The notes below the pieces were generated by a model that worked only from the letters and a program-made list of their open reading frames with translations, did no database searches and was not told the origin of the DNA. From positions 620,001-684,000 of the forward strand of contig CAWAGB010000006.1 of the NCBI GenBank assembly GCA_963781555.1: 64,000 nucleotides of DNA, written 5' to 3'. Shown here piece after piece: positions 16,490-25,464 of this stretch. The stretch's first letter is position 1; the number at the start of each line of letters is the position of its first letter. The position numbers and the translations under genes were made by a program. The stretch is from JAICQM01 sp963781555. GTDB lineage: Bacteria; Chloroflexota; Limnocylindria; QHBO01.

Positions 16490-17746
16490 ACCAGGCCCGG
16501 GACCTCGTCGACGGCCAGGTCGTCCCGCTGCTCCCCGCTCGCCAGGTCCTTGAGCGCGACCCGCTCCCCCTCCCCCACGATCACCGCCCAGCGCGCGCCG
16601 GCCTTCGACGCCGATTCGAGCTGCTTGCCGAGCTTCCGGGTCGACCCATCGGTGCGCACCGCGCACCCCTCGTCGCGCAGCTGTCCGGCAAGCGCGAGCC
16701 GGCGGCCAAGGTCATCGGTCGAGCCGACGACGGCGACCAGTGACCCGCGCTCGGGCGCGACGTACCCCCTGCGCCTGCATCGCCAGCACGGTCACGATCC
16801 AGCCCGAGCCCGAAGCCAATCCCGGGCGTGGGCCGTCCGCCGAGCAGCTCGACAAGGCCGTCGTAGCGGCCGCCGCCGCCCAGCGCGTCCTGCTGGCCCT
16901 CGCGACCGGCGGCGTAGAACTCGAAGCTGGTGCGCGTGTAGTAGTCGAGCCCGCGCACCAGCCGGTGGTCGAGCTCGTACGCCACGCCCAGCGCATCCAG
17001 CACCGCCGTGACGCCGGCGAAGTGTTCGCGGCAGGCATCGCACAGGTGGTCGACGCTCTTCGGGGCGCCGGCCGCCAGGTCGGGATCCAGGTGCCGGTCG
17101 TCGAGGACCCGCAGCGGGTTGACGTGCAGCCGCCGCCGGGAGTCATCGGTCAGGCGGTCCTCGTGGTCCGAGAAGTACCCGATCAATGCCTCGCGAGTAG
17201 GCGGGACGGCACGCCGCGTCGCCGATGGAGTTCACGCGCGCCACAACACCGGCGATGCCGAGCTCGCGGTAGAACCGATGCGCCAGCTCGATGAGCTCCG
17301 CGTCGACGGCCGGCCCGGCGTCACCGATCACCTCCACGTCCCACTGCGTGAACTGGCGGTAGCGGCCGGCCTGGGGGCGGTCGTAGCGGAACATCGGGCC
17401 GATGGTGGTGAGGCGCAGTGGCCCCGGCCGCACGTGCATCCCGTGCTCGATGAAGGCCCGCACGATGCCCGCCGTCGGCTCGGGGCGCAGCGCCCACTCG
17501 GCGCGCTCCTCGTCGCTGCCGCGCGCGCCCCCGACCCGGAACATCTCCTTCTCGACCGCGTCGCTGCTCTCGCCGAGGCCGCGCTGCATACAGCTCGACC
17601 CGCTCGAACAGGGGGATCTCGATGCGCTCGAACGCGTAGCGCCGTGCCAGGTCGCGCGCCACCGCCTCGACGCGGTCCCACAGCGGCGTCTCCTCGGGGA
17701 GCAGGTCGCGCGTGCCGCGCGGGGCGGTGAGCTTCGGGTCGGCCAT
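16486..17746 (-). CDS. hisS: Histidyl-tRNA synthetase, frameshifted
   Basis: Class II synthetase for histidine. The N-terminal part (PRGTRDLLPEETPLWDRVEAVA) runs in one frame to about 17590. Motif 2 (IGPMFRYDRPQAGRYRQFTQWDVEVIG) and the next part run in a second frame to about 17200, then RGLDYYTRTSFEFYA and a motif 3-like GIGFGLGLDR continue in a third. The anticodon-binding domain (VGSTDDLGRRLALAGQLRDEGC) ends at the TAG at 16486-16488. At least three single-base indels are needed to join a product of about 415-420 residues. As hisS is essential, sequence error is the simplest reading. The ATG is at 17744-17746, with TACACT seven bases upstream. Confidence 0.88.
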
Positions 17747-17753
17747 CCGCCCG

Positions 17754-17759
17754 AGTGTA
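17754..17759 (-). promoter_or_regulatory. -10 box of hisS, leaderless type
   Basis: TACACT seven bases before the hisS ATG. Confidence 0.5.
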
Positions 17760-17772
17760 CCGATGGCGGGCG

Positions 17773-18155
17773 CTAGCCGGGGCCGTTGCTGCTGCCGACC
17801 GACAGGACCGTGCTGTCGAATGCGCCACGACAATCGCGCAACGCGACCCTGTCGACGCGCTCCCAAACGATCGCCCATGCGATCGGGCCGGCGATGCAAG
17901 GTCGCCGCCCTCGCTTGGCGGTGGAGATTCGTCCCAGCGTCGCCGATGTGACCTCTTCCGCAGGCAGCCCGATCTCACTCGCGGCGAGCACGAATGGCCG
18001 CCTGACGAGTGATCGCATTCGCGAGTTTCGGCCGGAGCCGCCTCCAGGATGCTCAATGCCGAAGTGGCCATCCCGCCGACGGTGCCCAAGGCATGATCGT
18101 TGTCGTCCGTGGCGAGGAACGAGCAGGCCGCCAGCACCACACGGCAAGTGCGCAA
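17773..18155 (-). CDS. Possible small hypothetical protein, frameshifted
   Basis: Tentative. From TTG at 18153-18155 the reverse strand reads LRTCRVVLAACSFLATDDNDHALG and on to SALSILEAAPAETRE; with a frame change near 17995 it continues as RPFVLAASEIGLPAEEVTSATLG to a TAG at 17773. The joined product is about 127 residues with GC-rich third positions, especially in the second half. No family is recognised. It lies between the oxidoreductase stop and the hisS promoter, in a stretch already rich in indels. It could equally be non-coding. Confidence 0.3.
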
Positions 18156-18179
18156 GTCGACGCCAGGCCGCGGCCCATC

Positions 18180-19507
18180 TCAGAGGTCCACCATGCGCCG
18201 TTCGTGGCGCGAACGCTCGGCGGCGAAGGCCATGAGATGGCTCTCCGCGCTCGTTGCGAGGTCGGTCAGCGCCGGCGTGGTCGGTGCGCGCCACGCCGTC
18301 GCGGCGCGCCCGGACCCGCGCGAGGACGTCGCGGAGCATCGCCAGCGTCCCCGCCGCCATGGCCGTCCTGGGTCGGTGGCGCGGCGATGATCATCTCCCG
18401 CTCGTCGCCCCGCAGCGCGCCACGGCCGAGCTCGTCCACGTCCCACGGTCCGTCGGGCGGCAGCGGGCCGGCCGGGAAGAAGCCACGTACCTCGATCTCG
18501 CCGGTGTCGAGGCGGCCGCGGATCTCGCCGCGGGTGCCGACCAGCTTGATGCTGCGGGTGTTGTCGGCGGTCAGGCCGTTGACGGCCAGCGTGGCGCGCA
18601 CCCCGTTGCCGAACTCGAGCGTCGCCAGCTGGTGGTCCGCGACGTCGTTGTCACAGCGGTACACGCATCGGCCGTACGGGCCGGTCTGCAGCGCCGCGAG
18701 CCGGCCGGCGCGGGTCGGGTCGTCGGTGATGACGCTCACCGGCCAGCCGTCGCTGTTGGCGGTGCGATCGACGTAGAAGCGGACCGCCTCGAACGGGCAC
18801 TCGGCGGCGACGGGGCAGCCATCGGTACATCGGTCAATTGAACCCGACGGCGCCTGCTCGATCCGGAAATGCGCCAGGCCGCCGAAGCTGGCGACGCGGT
18901 CGCACGGCGCACCGGCCAGCCAGCGCAGGATGTCGAGGTCGTGGCAGGCCTTGGCGAGGAGCATCGGCGCGGCGAGCTCCTCGCGGCGCCAGTTGCCGCG
19001 CACGAAGCTGTGCGCGAAGTGCCACCAGCCGATGTTCTCCGCGTGGTGGAGCGTCACCAGCTGACCGATGCGCCCCTCGTCGAGCAGCCGCCGCACGGCG
19101 CTGAAGAAGGGCGTGTAGCGCAGGACGTGCGCGACGGTCACGCTCCCGCGCGAGCGCTCCGCGGCGGCGAGCACGGCACGGACCTCCGGCTCGGTGGGCG
19201 CGATCGGCTTCTCGAGCAGCACGTCGAGGTTGCGCTCGAGGGCGGCGATGGCCGGCGCCACGTGCTCGCGGTCGGGGGTGGCGACGACGACCAGGTCGGG
19301 GACGTGGGTGGCGAGCAGCTGCTCCCACGTGGCGTGAGCGGCCGCGCCATGCTCGGCGGCCAGGGCCTCGCGGCGGGCAGTGTGCGGATCCGCGACCGCG
19401 ATGACCCGCGCCTCGTCCGGGTGGTCGAGGGCGTAGCGCGCGTACGTGTGCCGGCCGCGGTTGCCGGCACCGAGGATGGCGAGGGTGACCGGTCCGCCGG
19501 GCGTCAG
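18180..19507 (-). CDS. Gfo/Idh/MocA-family oxidoreductase, frameshifted C terminus
   Basis: NAD(P)-dependent sugar or cyclitol dehydrogenase-like protein. The N-terminal Rossmann domain shows LAILGAGNRGRHTYARYAL, then VDLVVVATPDREHVAPAIAAL and VLLEKPIAPTEPEVRAVL, which contains the family's EKP lysine. HDLDILRWLAG follows with the catalytic-type His/Asp. A cysteine cluster (RCTDGCPVAAECPFEAV) may bind metal. Two frame changes near 18345 and 18280 are needed to reach the terminal ATSAESHLMAFAAERSRHERRMVDL and the stop at 18180; the joined length is about 440. No clear ATG or GTG begins the frame: it opens at a CTG overlapping the rel stop, so the start is uncertain. The substrate is unknown. 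Confidence 0.8.
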
Positions 19508-21736
19508 CGGACCTCGCGGGTCACGCTGGTCACGTCGCGCACGCGCTCGATGCGCTGCAGCACCCGCGACAGCTGCTGCAGCGAGGTGACCTTCAGCGTG
19601 GCCGTGATGAGGGCCATGCCGTCCGGCGCCACGCCGATCGAGGCGGCGATGATGTTGACCTTGTGCTCGGCGACCACGTTGGTGATCTCGTTGAGCAGGC
19701 CCGGGCGGTCGTTGGCCTCGATGCGCACCGTGATCGGGTAGGTCTGCGCGTCGACGCTCTCCCACTCCACGTCGATGAGCCGCTCGATATCGCGCTCCGA
19801 GAGCACCGACGGGCAGGTCGGCGCGATGCACGGTCACGCCCTTGCCGCGGGTCACGTAGCCGCTGATCGCGTCGCCGGGGATCGGCGAGCAGCACTTGGC
19901 GAAGCGCACCAGCAGGTCGCCGACGCCCTTGACCTTGACCCCGGTCGTCGACGGGGCGGCGGCCGTGGGCGCCACCTCGGGGAGCGCGATCTCGGCGTCG
20001 TCGTGGATGTCGAGCTTGCTGACCACGCTGGCCGGCGACACCGCGCCGTAGCCAATGGCGGCGTAGAAGTCGTCCACTTCGCGGTAGCGCAGCTGCGTCG
20101 CGATTTCGGCGATCTTCTCCACCGAGACCGATGCCAGCGTCTCGTGCGCCAGCCGCCGCAGCTCGCGATCGAGCAGGTCGCGGCCCTGCTGGATGTTCTC
20201 GTCGCGCCGCTGGCGGCGGAACCACTGGCGGATCTTCTCGCGCGCGCGCGTGCGACGTAGCGCACGATGTTGAGCCAGTCGCGCGACGGGCCGTGCTTGT
20301 CTTGCGTGGTCAGGATCTCGACGATGTCGCCGTTGCTGCAGCTTGTAGTCCAGCGGCACGAGCTGGTCGTTGACCTTCGCGCTGACGCGACCGGTGGCCG
20401 ACATCGGTATGGATGCGGTAGGCGAAGTCGACCGGCGTGGCGCCGGCGGGCAGGTCGATGACGTCGCCCTCCGGGGTGAAGACGTAGATCAGCTCCCGGA
20501 AGACATCGATCTTCAGCACTCCACGAACTCGGTGGCGTCCGACGACGTCGCGCGCCAGTCCATGAGCTGGCGCAGCCAGGCCAGCTTCGTCGTCGTACGC
20601 GGCGGTCGCCGCGGCTGCCCTCCTTGTAGCGCCAGTGCGCCGCGATGCCGTACTCCGCGACCTCGGTGCATCTCCCGGGTGCGGATCTGGATCTCCAGCG
20701 GCTTGGCCTCCGGACCGAGCACCGCCGTGTGCAGCGACTGGTACATGTTCGCTTTCGGCATGGCGATGTAGTCGTCGAACTCGCCGGGGATCGGGCGCCA
20801 CTGCGCGTGGACGACGCCGAGCGCGCCGTAGCAGTCCTTCACGTCCTCGACGAGCACGCGAATGGCGAGCACGTCGTAGATCTCGCTCGAACTCGGCGCC
20901 CTTGCGCTCCATCTTCTTGTAGATGGTGTAGATGTGCTTGGGGCGGCCGGTGATCTCGGCCTGGATGCCGAGCCGCGGCGAGCTCCTTGCGCAGGATCGG
21001 CGATCGCTCTCGTTGATGTAGCTCTCGCGCGCCGTGCGACGGTCGGCGAGCATCGTCACCAGCTTGCGGTACGACTCGGGCTCGAGGTACTTGAAGCGCG
21101 AGGTCTTCGAGCTCCCACTTGATCTGCCAGATGCCCAGGCGATTGCGCCAGCGGCGCGTAGATCTCCATCGTCTGCGCGCGATGCGCGCCTGCTTCTCGG
21201 CGGGCAGGCGAGCCGAGGGTGCGCATGTTGTGCAGGCGGTCGGCGAGCTTGATGAGCACGACGCGGACGTCCTCGGCCATGGCCAGGAACATCTTGCGGA
21301 TGTTCTCGGCCTGCTGCTCCTCCATGGTCCGCGCGCTGCCGAACTTGGAGAGCTTGGTCACCCCGTCGACGAGACGGGTCACCTCGCGGCCGAAGCGCTT
21401 CTCGATCTCGGCGAGGGTGACGTCGGTGTCTTCCGGGACATCGTGCAGGAACGCGGCGGCAAGCGTCTCGGCATCCATCTGCAGCTCGGCCAGCTCGTAG
21501 GCGACCGCGATGGGATGCGTGACGTACGGTTCGCCGGACGAGCGCAGCTGCCCCTCGTGGGCGGTCACCGCAAGGTCGTGGGCACGCTCCAGGAGGCCGA
21601 CGTTGACGCTCGGCCGGTGTCGCTGCGCTTCAGCGATGACGTCTTGCAGGGTGGGCGTGCCGGAAGCCGGGTCCGAGGTGCGGCTGATCCGCTGGATGAC
21701 CGCCGCCGGCGCCGCCCGGAGGCGCGCCAGGTCCAT
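19504..21736 (-). CDS. rel: Bifunctional (p)ppGpp synthetase/hydrolase Rel, many frameshifts
   Basis: RelA/SpoT homologue controlling the stringent response. All expected modules appear in order but in changing frames. These are the HD hydrolase domain (AHEGQLRSSGEPYVTHPIAVA; FLHDVPEDTDVTLAEIEKRFG; LIKLADRLHNMRTLGS), then the synthetase domain (RVLVEDVKDCYGALGVVHAQW; FDDYIAMPKANMYQSLHTAV; EIQIRTREMH). TGS follows (VFTPEGDVIDLPAGATPVDFAYRIHTDVGH), and a C-terminal ACT domain in one frame at 19504-19806 (RIEANDRPGLLNEITNVVAEH). At least seven indels lie between about 21215 and 19815. With no missing module, local sequence error is likelier than decay. The ATG at 21734-21736 has TACGAT nine bases upstream. 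Confidence 0.88.
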
Positions 21737-21745
21737 GGTCGCCGC

Positions 21746-21751
21746 ATCGTA
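21746..21751 (-). promoter_or_regulatory. -10 box of rel, leaderless type
   Basis: TACGAT nine bases before the rel ATG, inside the 62-base gap after femX-1. Confidence 0.45.
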
Positions 21752-21798
21752 GCGCACGGGACTCCGGCGCGGGAAGGGCGTCGCCGGTCCGCGCCCGG

Positions 21799-22878
21799 TC
21801 AGCCTCGCCGCAGGAGGCGGCTGCGGAGCTGACGCGCCGCGTCCCACCAGCGGTCGATGACCAGGTCGAACGTGCCGGGATGCCGGAGCGGCTCGCCGCC
21901 GAACGTGCGCTTGAATGCGGAGAAGCCCTGCCACGCCGGGTCCGCGGTGGGATCGTCGGGCTCGGTGACGCCCCACATGTCGAGCTGCCGGACGCCGTCC
22001 GCGGCCAGCTGCCGCTGCAAAGCCGCCATGACGGCGTACGGCCCGTACTTGTGCTTGTACGCCTCGTCACGCAAGGAGGCGCCGTACAGGTAGTACGCCC
22101 GCTCCCCGATGCGCGGCATGGCCATCCCGGCGATCGGCGCGCCACCGACGGTGGCGATCCCCAGGTACCAGCCGTCGCTCGCCGCGTACGCCGCCGCGAG
22201 CCGCTCCAGGAAGGCGAGGTCGCGGACGCGGAACTCGCCGCGCTCCGCGGTCACCTCCAGCAACTGGTGGAACGTCTCGAGCGCCTCGTGCGAACCGATG
22301 CGGTCGATGTCCACGATCACGCCCTCCCGCTCGGAGCGCCGCGAGAGGCGTCGCGCGTCGGCGTGCCAGGCGGCCATGAGCGCGTCCCCGCCGTCAAGCA
22401 GGTCCACGACGCGCGTGGTGGGGGCCTGCAGGTCCTCGGCGCGCCGCAGGCCATAGCCGGTGAGGGTTGCGGCGAGTGCACCGGGGTCGTCGCCGGGTGC
22501 CGAACGCGGGTCGAGCTTCACGACGATCGATCGTTCGACCGATCCCAGCTGGCGCAGCCCGTCGAGGAGCGCACCGAGCAGGCGGTCACCATCCGGCGCT
22601 CCCCGGTCCCACACCGGCCCGTGGGCCACGTAAGCGACACTGCGCCCCAAGCCGGCCGGCCTGACGAGTGCCTGGGCCACGCCGCGCACCGTCCCGTCGA
22701 CCGTCTCTGCCAGCATCCGCACCGGCGGCTCGCCGGCGATGGCGGCGCACTCCCCCCACGACCACCCCTGGAGTGGATCCGCCTCGGGACGCGACGCGAC
22801 GAAGGCATCCCAGCGCGGCTGGTCGGTGTCGGCGGCGGGGATCACCCGGACACCGCGGGCGGTCGTCTCGTCGGTCAT
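21799..22878 (-). CDS. FemX/FemAB-family peptidoglycan aminoacyltransferase, copy 1
   Basis: FemABX proteins use aminoacyl-tRNA to add residues to the side chain of the diamino acid in lipid II stem peptides. This 359-residue copy has the paired GNAT-like domains: LQGWSWGECAAIAGEPPVRM and VAYVAHGPVWDRGAPDGDRL in the first, and LYGASLRDEAYKHKYGPYAVM, LDMWGVTEPDDPTADP and FSAFKRTFGGEPLRHPGTFD in the second. The ATG at 22876-22878 follows AGGAG at a good distance and lies 17 bases after femX-2. A longer upstream frame has no similarity and overlaps femX-2. It is the last gene of the topA-to-femX operon. The residue added cannot be predicted. Confidence 0.85.
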   Translation of the reverse strand: MTDETTARGVRVIPAADTDQPRWDAFVASRPEADPLQGWSWGECAAIAGEPPVRMLAETVDGTVRGVAQALVRPAGLGRSVAYVAHGPVWDRGAPDGDRLLGALLDGLRQLGSVERSIVVKLDPRSAPGDDPGALAATLTGYGLRRAEDLQAPTTRVVDLLDGGDALMAAWHADARRLSRRSEREGVIVDIDRIGSHEALETFHQLLEVTAERGEFRVRDLAFLERLAAAYAASDGWYLGIATVGGAPIAGMAMPRIGERAYYLYGASLRDEAYKHKYGPYAVMAALQRQLAADGVRQLDMWGVTEPDDPTADPAWQGFSAFKRTFGGEPLRHPGTFDLVIDRWWDAARQLRSRLLRRG

Positions 22879-22895
22879 CGGTCTCCTGTCGGTGC

Positions 22896-23966
22896 TCAGT
22901 CGTCGCTCGGCGTCAGGTGGCGTCCCGCGAGGCGCAGGCGCGCGCGTTGCGCCATGCCGTATGCCGGCAGCGCGATGCGCAGCAGCGCGTCCACCGGGGC
23001 TCGCAACGGCAGGTCGCGTGCCCCGACATACCGATGGACCTCTCCACCGAATCCCTCCTTGAACTGGGCGATCCCACCGGTCGCGATGCCCCACAGGTCG
23101 TAGGAGGTGCGTCCCTCGGACCGGAAGCCGCGGATCGCCTCCCACTTGAGGAGGTAGTTGGCGCGCGATGCGGCGCCGGCATCGGTCATCCCGCCATAGG
23201 CCTCGGCGACCTTGGGGCCGACCACGAAATGGAACAGCGTGGCCACGCGTACCCCGTCCTCGACGGCGAACAGCAGCCGGGCGCGACCGCCCGGCGCGAA
23301 GAGGCGCCACACGCGCTCGTAGTACGACGGTGCGCGGGCCACGAAGCCGGCCCGCGCGGCGGTGGCGTCATAGATGGCGTAGAAGTCGGCCAGCGCCTGC
23401 CGCGTGGTGGCCTCGTCGGCGGTGGCGTCGAGCCATTCGACGCGGAGGCCGGCGCGCTCCGCCTTGTTCACGTACTGCCGGTGCTTGCGCTTCAGGTCGC
23501 CGCGCAGCTCCTCCTCGGTGCGGGTGAGGTCCAGGATCCGGCTGCTGGGCGGCTGCACCTTGTCGGCGGCGCGCCACGGAGCTTCCAGGAGTGCCGCGCC
23601 CAGCGGGGCGTCCGCCGTCGCCTCCGGGTCGACCTTGATGGTCGCGATCCGCTCGCGACGGGCGAGCGCGCGCAGCGCGGCGAGCAGCGCATCGCGGGCC
23701 TGCGGGTCGTCGACCGCTCCGATCGGTCCGCGGGGGGCGTAGCCGAGGTGCCAGCCAATGCCCGGAATGGCCCGCAGCAGGACCTGCGTGCCGGCGATCG
23801 GCGCGGCCGGCGTCTCCCCCACCGCGATGCGCAGCGGGCGCCAGCCGAGCGGCTGCCGCAGCTCGCCCCACTCCCAGAGCTGCGGGAAGGCGGCGTAGGG
23901 CGCGCCTTCGACGAAGGCATTCCACGCATCGGGGTCGTTGACCATGAATGCGCGCAGGTCAGCCAC
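22896..23966 (-). CDS. FemX/FemAB-family peptidoglycan aminoacyltransferase, copy 2
   Basis: Second paralogue, 356 residues. FVEGAPYAAFPQLWEWGELRQPLGW opens the first domain and GIGWHLGYAPRGPIGAVDDPQA follows. LKRKHRQYVNKAERAGLRVEW is the typical basic helix region. The C-terminal domain has YGGMTDAGAASRANYLLKWEAI, SYDLWGIATGGIAQFKEGFGG and EVHRYVGARDLPL. The ATG overlaps the murE stop by eight bases, so it is coupled to murE. It is closer to the canonical family pattern (YDLWGI...FKEGFGG) than copy 1. It probably acts on the lipid-linked precursor at the inner face of the membrane. Confidence 0.9.
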   Translation of the reverse strand: MADLRAFMVNDPDAWNAFVEGAPYAAFPQLWEWGELRQPLGWRPLRIAVGETPAAPIAGTQVLLRAIPGIGWHLGYAPRGPIGAVDDPQARDALLAALRALARRERIATIKVDPEATADAPLGAALLEAPWRAADKVQPPSSRILDLTRTEEELRGDLKRKHRQYVNKAERAGLRVEWLDATADEATTRQALADFYAIYDATAARAGFVARAPSYYERVWRLFAPGGRARLLFAVEDGVRVATLFHFVVGPKVAEAYGGMTDAGAASRANYLLKWEAIRGFRSEGRTSYDLWGIATGGIAQFKEGFGGEVHRYVGARDLPLRAPVDALLRIALPAYGMAQRARLRLAGRHLTPSDD

Positions 23967-25464
23967 TGTGCGTCCCCTCCCAGCCGGCGCCGCGAAGCGC
24001 GTCGCGGACCACCTCGCGGTCGTCCCAGGGCAGCTTCCGCGTGTCGTAGAAGATGGACGTCTCGTGGCCCTTGCCGGCGAGCAGCAGGACGTCGCCCTCC
24101 GCGGCGAGCTCGACGGCGCGCTCGATGGCTGCCCGGCGGTCGTCGATCACCTCGAGCGTCTCCCCATCGCGTGCCCCGGCCTCGCGAGCGCCCGCGGCGA
24201 TGGCCTCGTTGATCGTCCGCGACTCCTCGAGGCGAGGGTCCTCGTCGGTGACGATGGCCAGGTCGGCGAGCTCCGCGGCGACGCGGCCCATCGCCGGCCG
24301 CTTGGTCGGATCGCGCTCACCCGCCGAGCCGAAGACCACGATCAGGCGGCCGCGGGTCACCGGACGCAGCGTTCGCAGCACCTTGGCCAGCGAGTCGGCT
24401 GTGTGCGCGTAATCGACCACGACCCCGAACGGCTGACCGGCATCGACGCGCTCCATGCGACCCGGAACACCCCGCGAGCTGCCGAGCGCCTCGACCGCCA
24501 CGCTCAGGTCAACGTCCTCGGCAGTCGCGATGGCCAGTGCCGCCAGCGCGTTCGACACGTTGTAGCGCCCCGGCATCGGCAGGTGCACCGGCCCGCTCCA
24601 CGCCGGGGCCGCGAGAGTGAACCAGGTGCCATTGGGGTCCGAGACCAGGTCGGTGGCGCGCAGGTCGGCATCAGTGTCGATGCCGTAGGTAAGGACGCGG
24701 TCACGCGCGCGGTCGCGGAAGTAGGCGAAGGTCGGCTCGTCGGCGTTGAGGATCGCGAGCGGCGCCTCCTCGACGAGGAGCGCCTTGGCGGCGTGGTACG
24801 CCTCCAGGCTGCCGTGGAACTCGAGATGCTCACTCGAAACGGTGGTCACCACGCCCACGTCGAAGCGGCAGTTGCGCGTCCGCTCCAGCGCGAGACCGTG
24901 GGAGGTCGCCTCCATGACCACCGAGTCGTTGCCTGCCGCGACCATCTCAGCCAGCAGCTCCTGAAGCTCGAGCGCCTCGGGCGTCGTGTTGCGGTCGTCG
25001 TTGTCGCGCCGCTCATCCCCGACATCGGCCGCCACCGTGCCGATCATCCCCGGCCGCCGTCCGCCGGCGCGGAGCAGCTCGACCGTCAGGAAGCTCGAAG
25101 TGGTCTTGCCGTCGGTGCCCGTGATGCCGATGACCTGCAGGTGCTCGCTCGGGCGCTCGAACCAGGCATCGGCCGCGTCGGCCAGGGCGCGGCGCGTGCG
25201 GTCCACCACGAGCTGCGGGATCTCGAGGCCCGCCACCTCGTGCTCGACCACCGCACCGATGGCGCCGCGCGCCTGGGCCTGGGCGGCGAAGGAGTGGCCG
25301 TCGACATGCACCCCCGGCACGGCGAAGAAGAGCGTGCCGGGCGCGACGGTGCGCGAGTCGTAGGCGAGGGCCGTGACCTCCCCGAACGGGATGCCGACCA
25401 CGCGCTCCGGCCCGATGACATCGGCCAGCGCGCCAAGACCCATGCGCCGCATCTCGGCCGTCAC
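23959..25464 (-). CDS. murE: UDP-MurNAc-tripeptide synthetase MurE
   Basis: ATP-dependent Mur ligase adding the third, diamino residue to UDP-MurNAc-dipeptide. The N-terminal UDP-binding domain has TALAYDSRTVAPGTLFFAVPG. The ATP loop is VIGITGTDGKTTSSF, with EATSHGLALERT, MPGRYNVSNALAAL and GRMERVDAG downstream. The C-terminal domain has VVDYAHTADSLAKVL and VFGSAGERDPTKRPAMG. At the place where mDAP-adding MurE carries DNPR, this protein has TDEDPRLEESR, which suggests another diamino acid such as Lys or Orn. The start is GTG at 25462-25464, overlapping the femX-3 stop as GTGA; 501 residues is normal. Longer upstream sequence in frame is only the shadow of femX-3. Confidence 0.94.
   Translation of the reverse strand: MTAEMRRMGLGALADVIGPERVVGIPFGEVTALAYDSRTVAPGTLFFAVPGVHVDGHSFAAQAQARGAIGAVVEHEVAGLEIPQLVVDRTRRALADAADAWFERPSEHLQVIGITGTDGKTTSSFLTVELLRAGGRRPGMIGTVAADVGDERRDNDDRNTTPEALELQELLAEMVAAGNDSVVMEATSHGLALERTRNCRFDVGVVTTVSSEHLEFHGSLEAYHAAKALLVEEAPLAILNADEPTFAYFRDRARDRVLTYGIDTDADLRATDLVSDPNGTWFTLAAPAWSGPVHLPMPGRYNVSNALAALAIATAEDVDLSVAVEALGSSRGVPGRMERVDAGQPFGVVVDYAHTADSLAKVLRTLRPVTRGRLIVVFGSAGERDPTKRPAMGRVAAELADLAIVTDEDPRLEESRTINEAIAAGAREAGARDGETLEVIDDRRAAIERAVELAAEGDVLLLAGKGHETSIFYDTRKLPWDDREVVRDALRGAGWEGTHSG

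Noticed and set aside
22501..22540. A GTTCGACCGATC string as another copy of the palindrome
   Set aside because: It lies within femX-1 coding sequence, is isolated and is explained by codon use.
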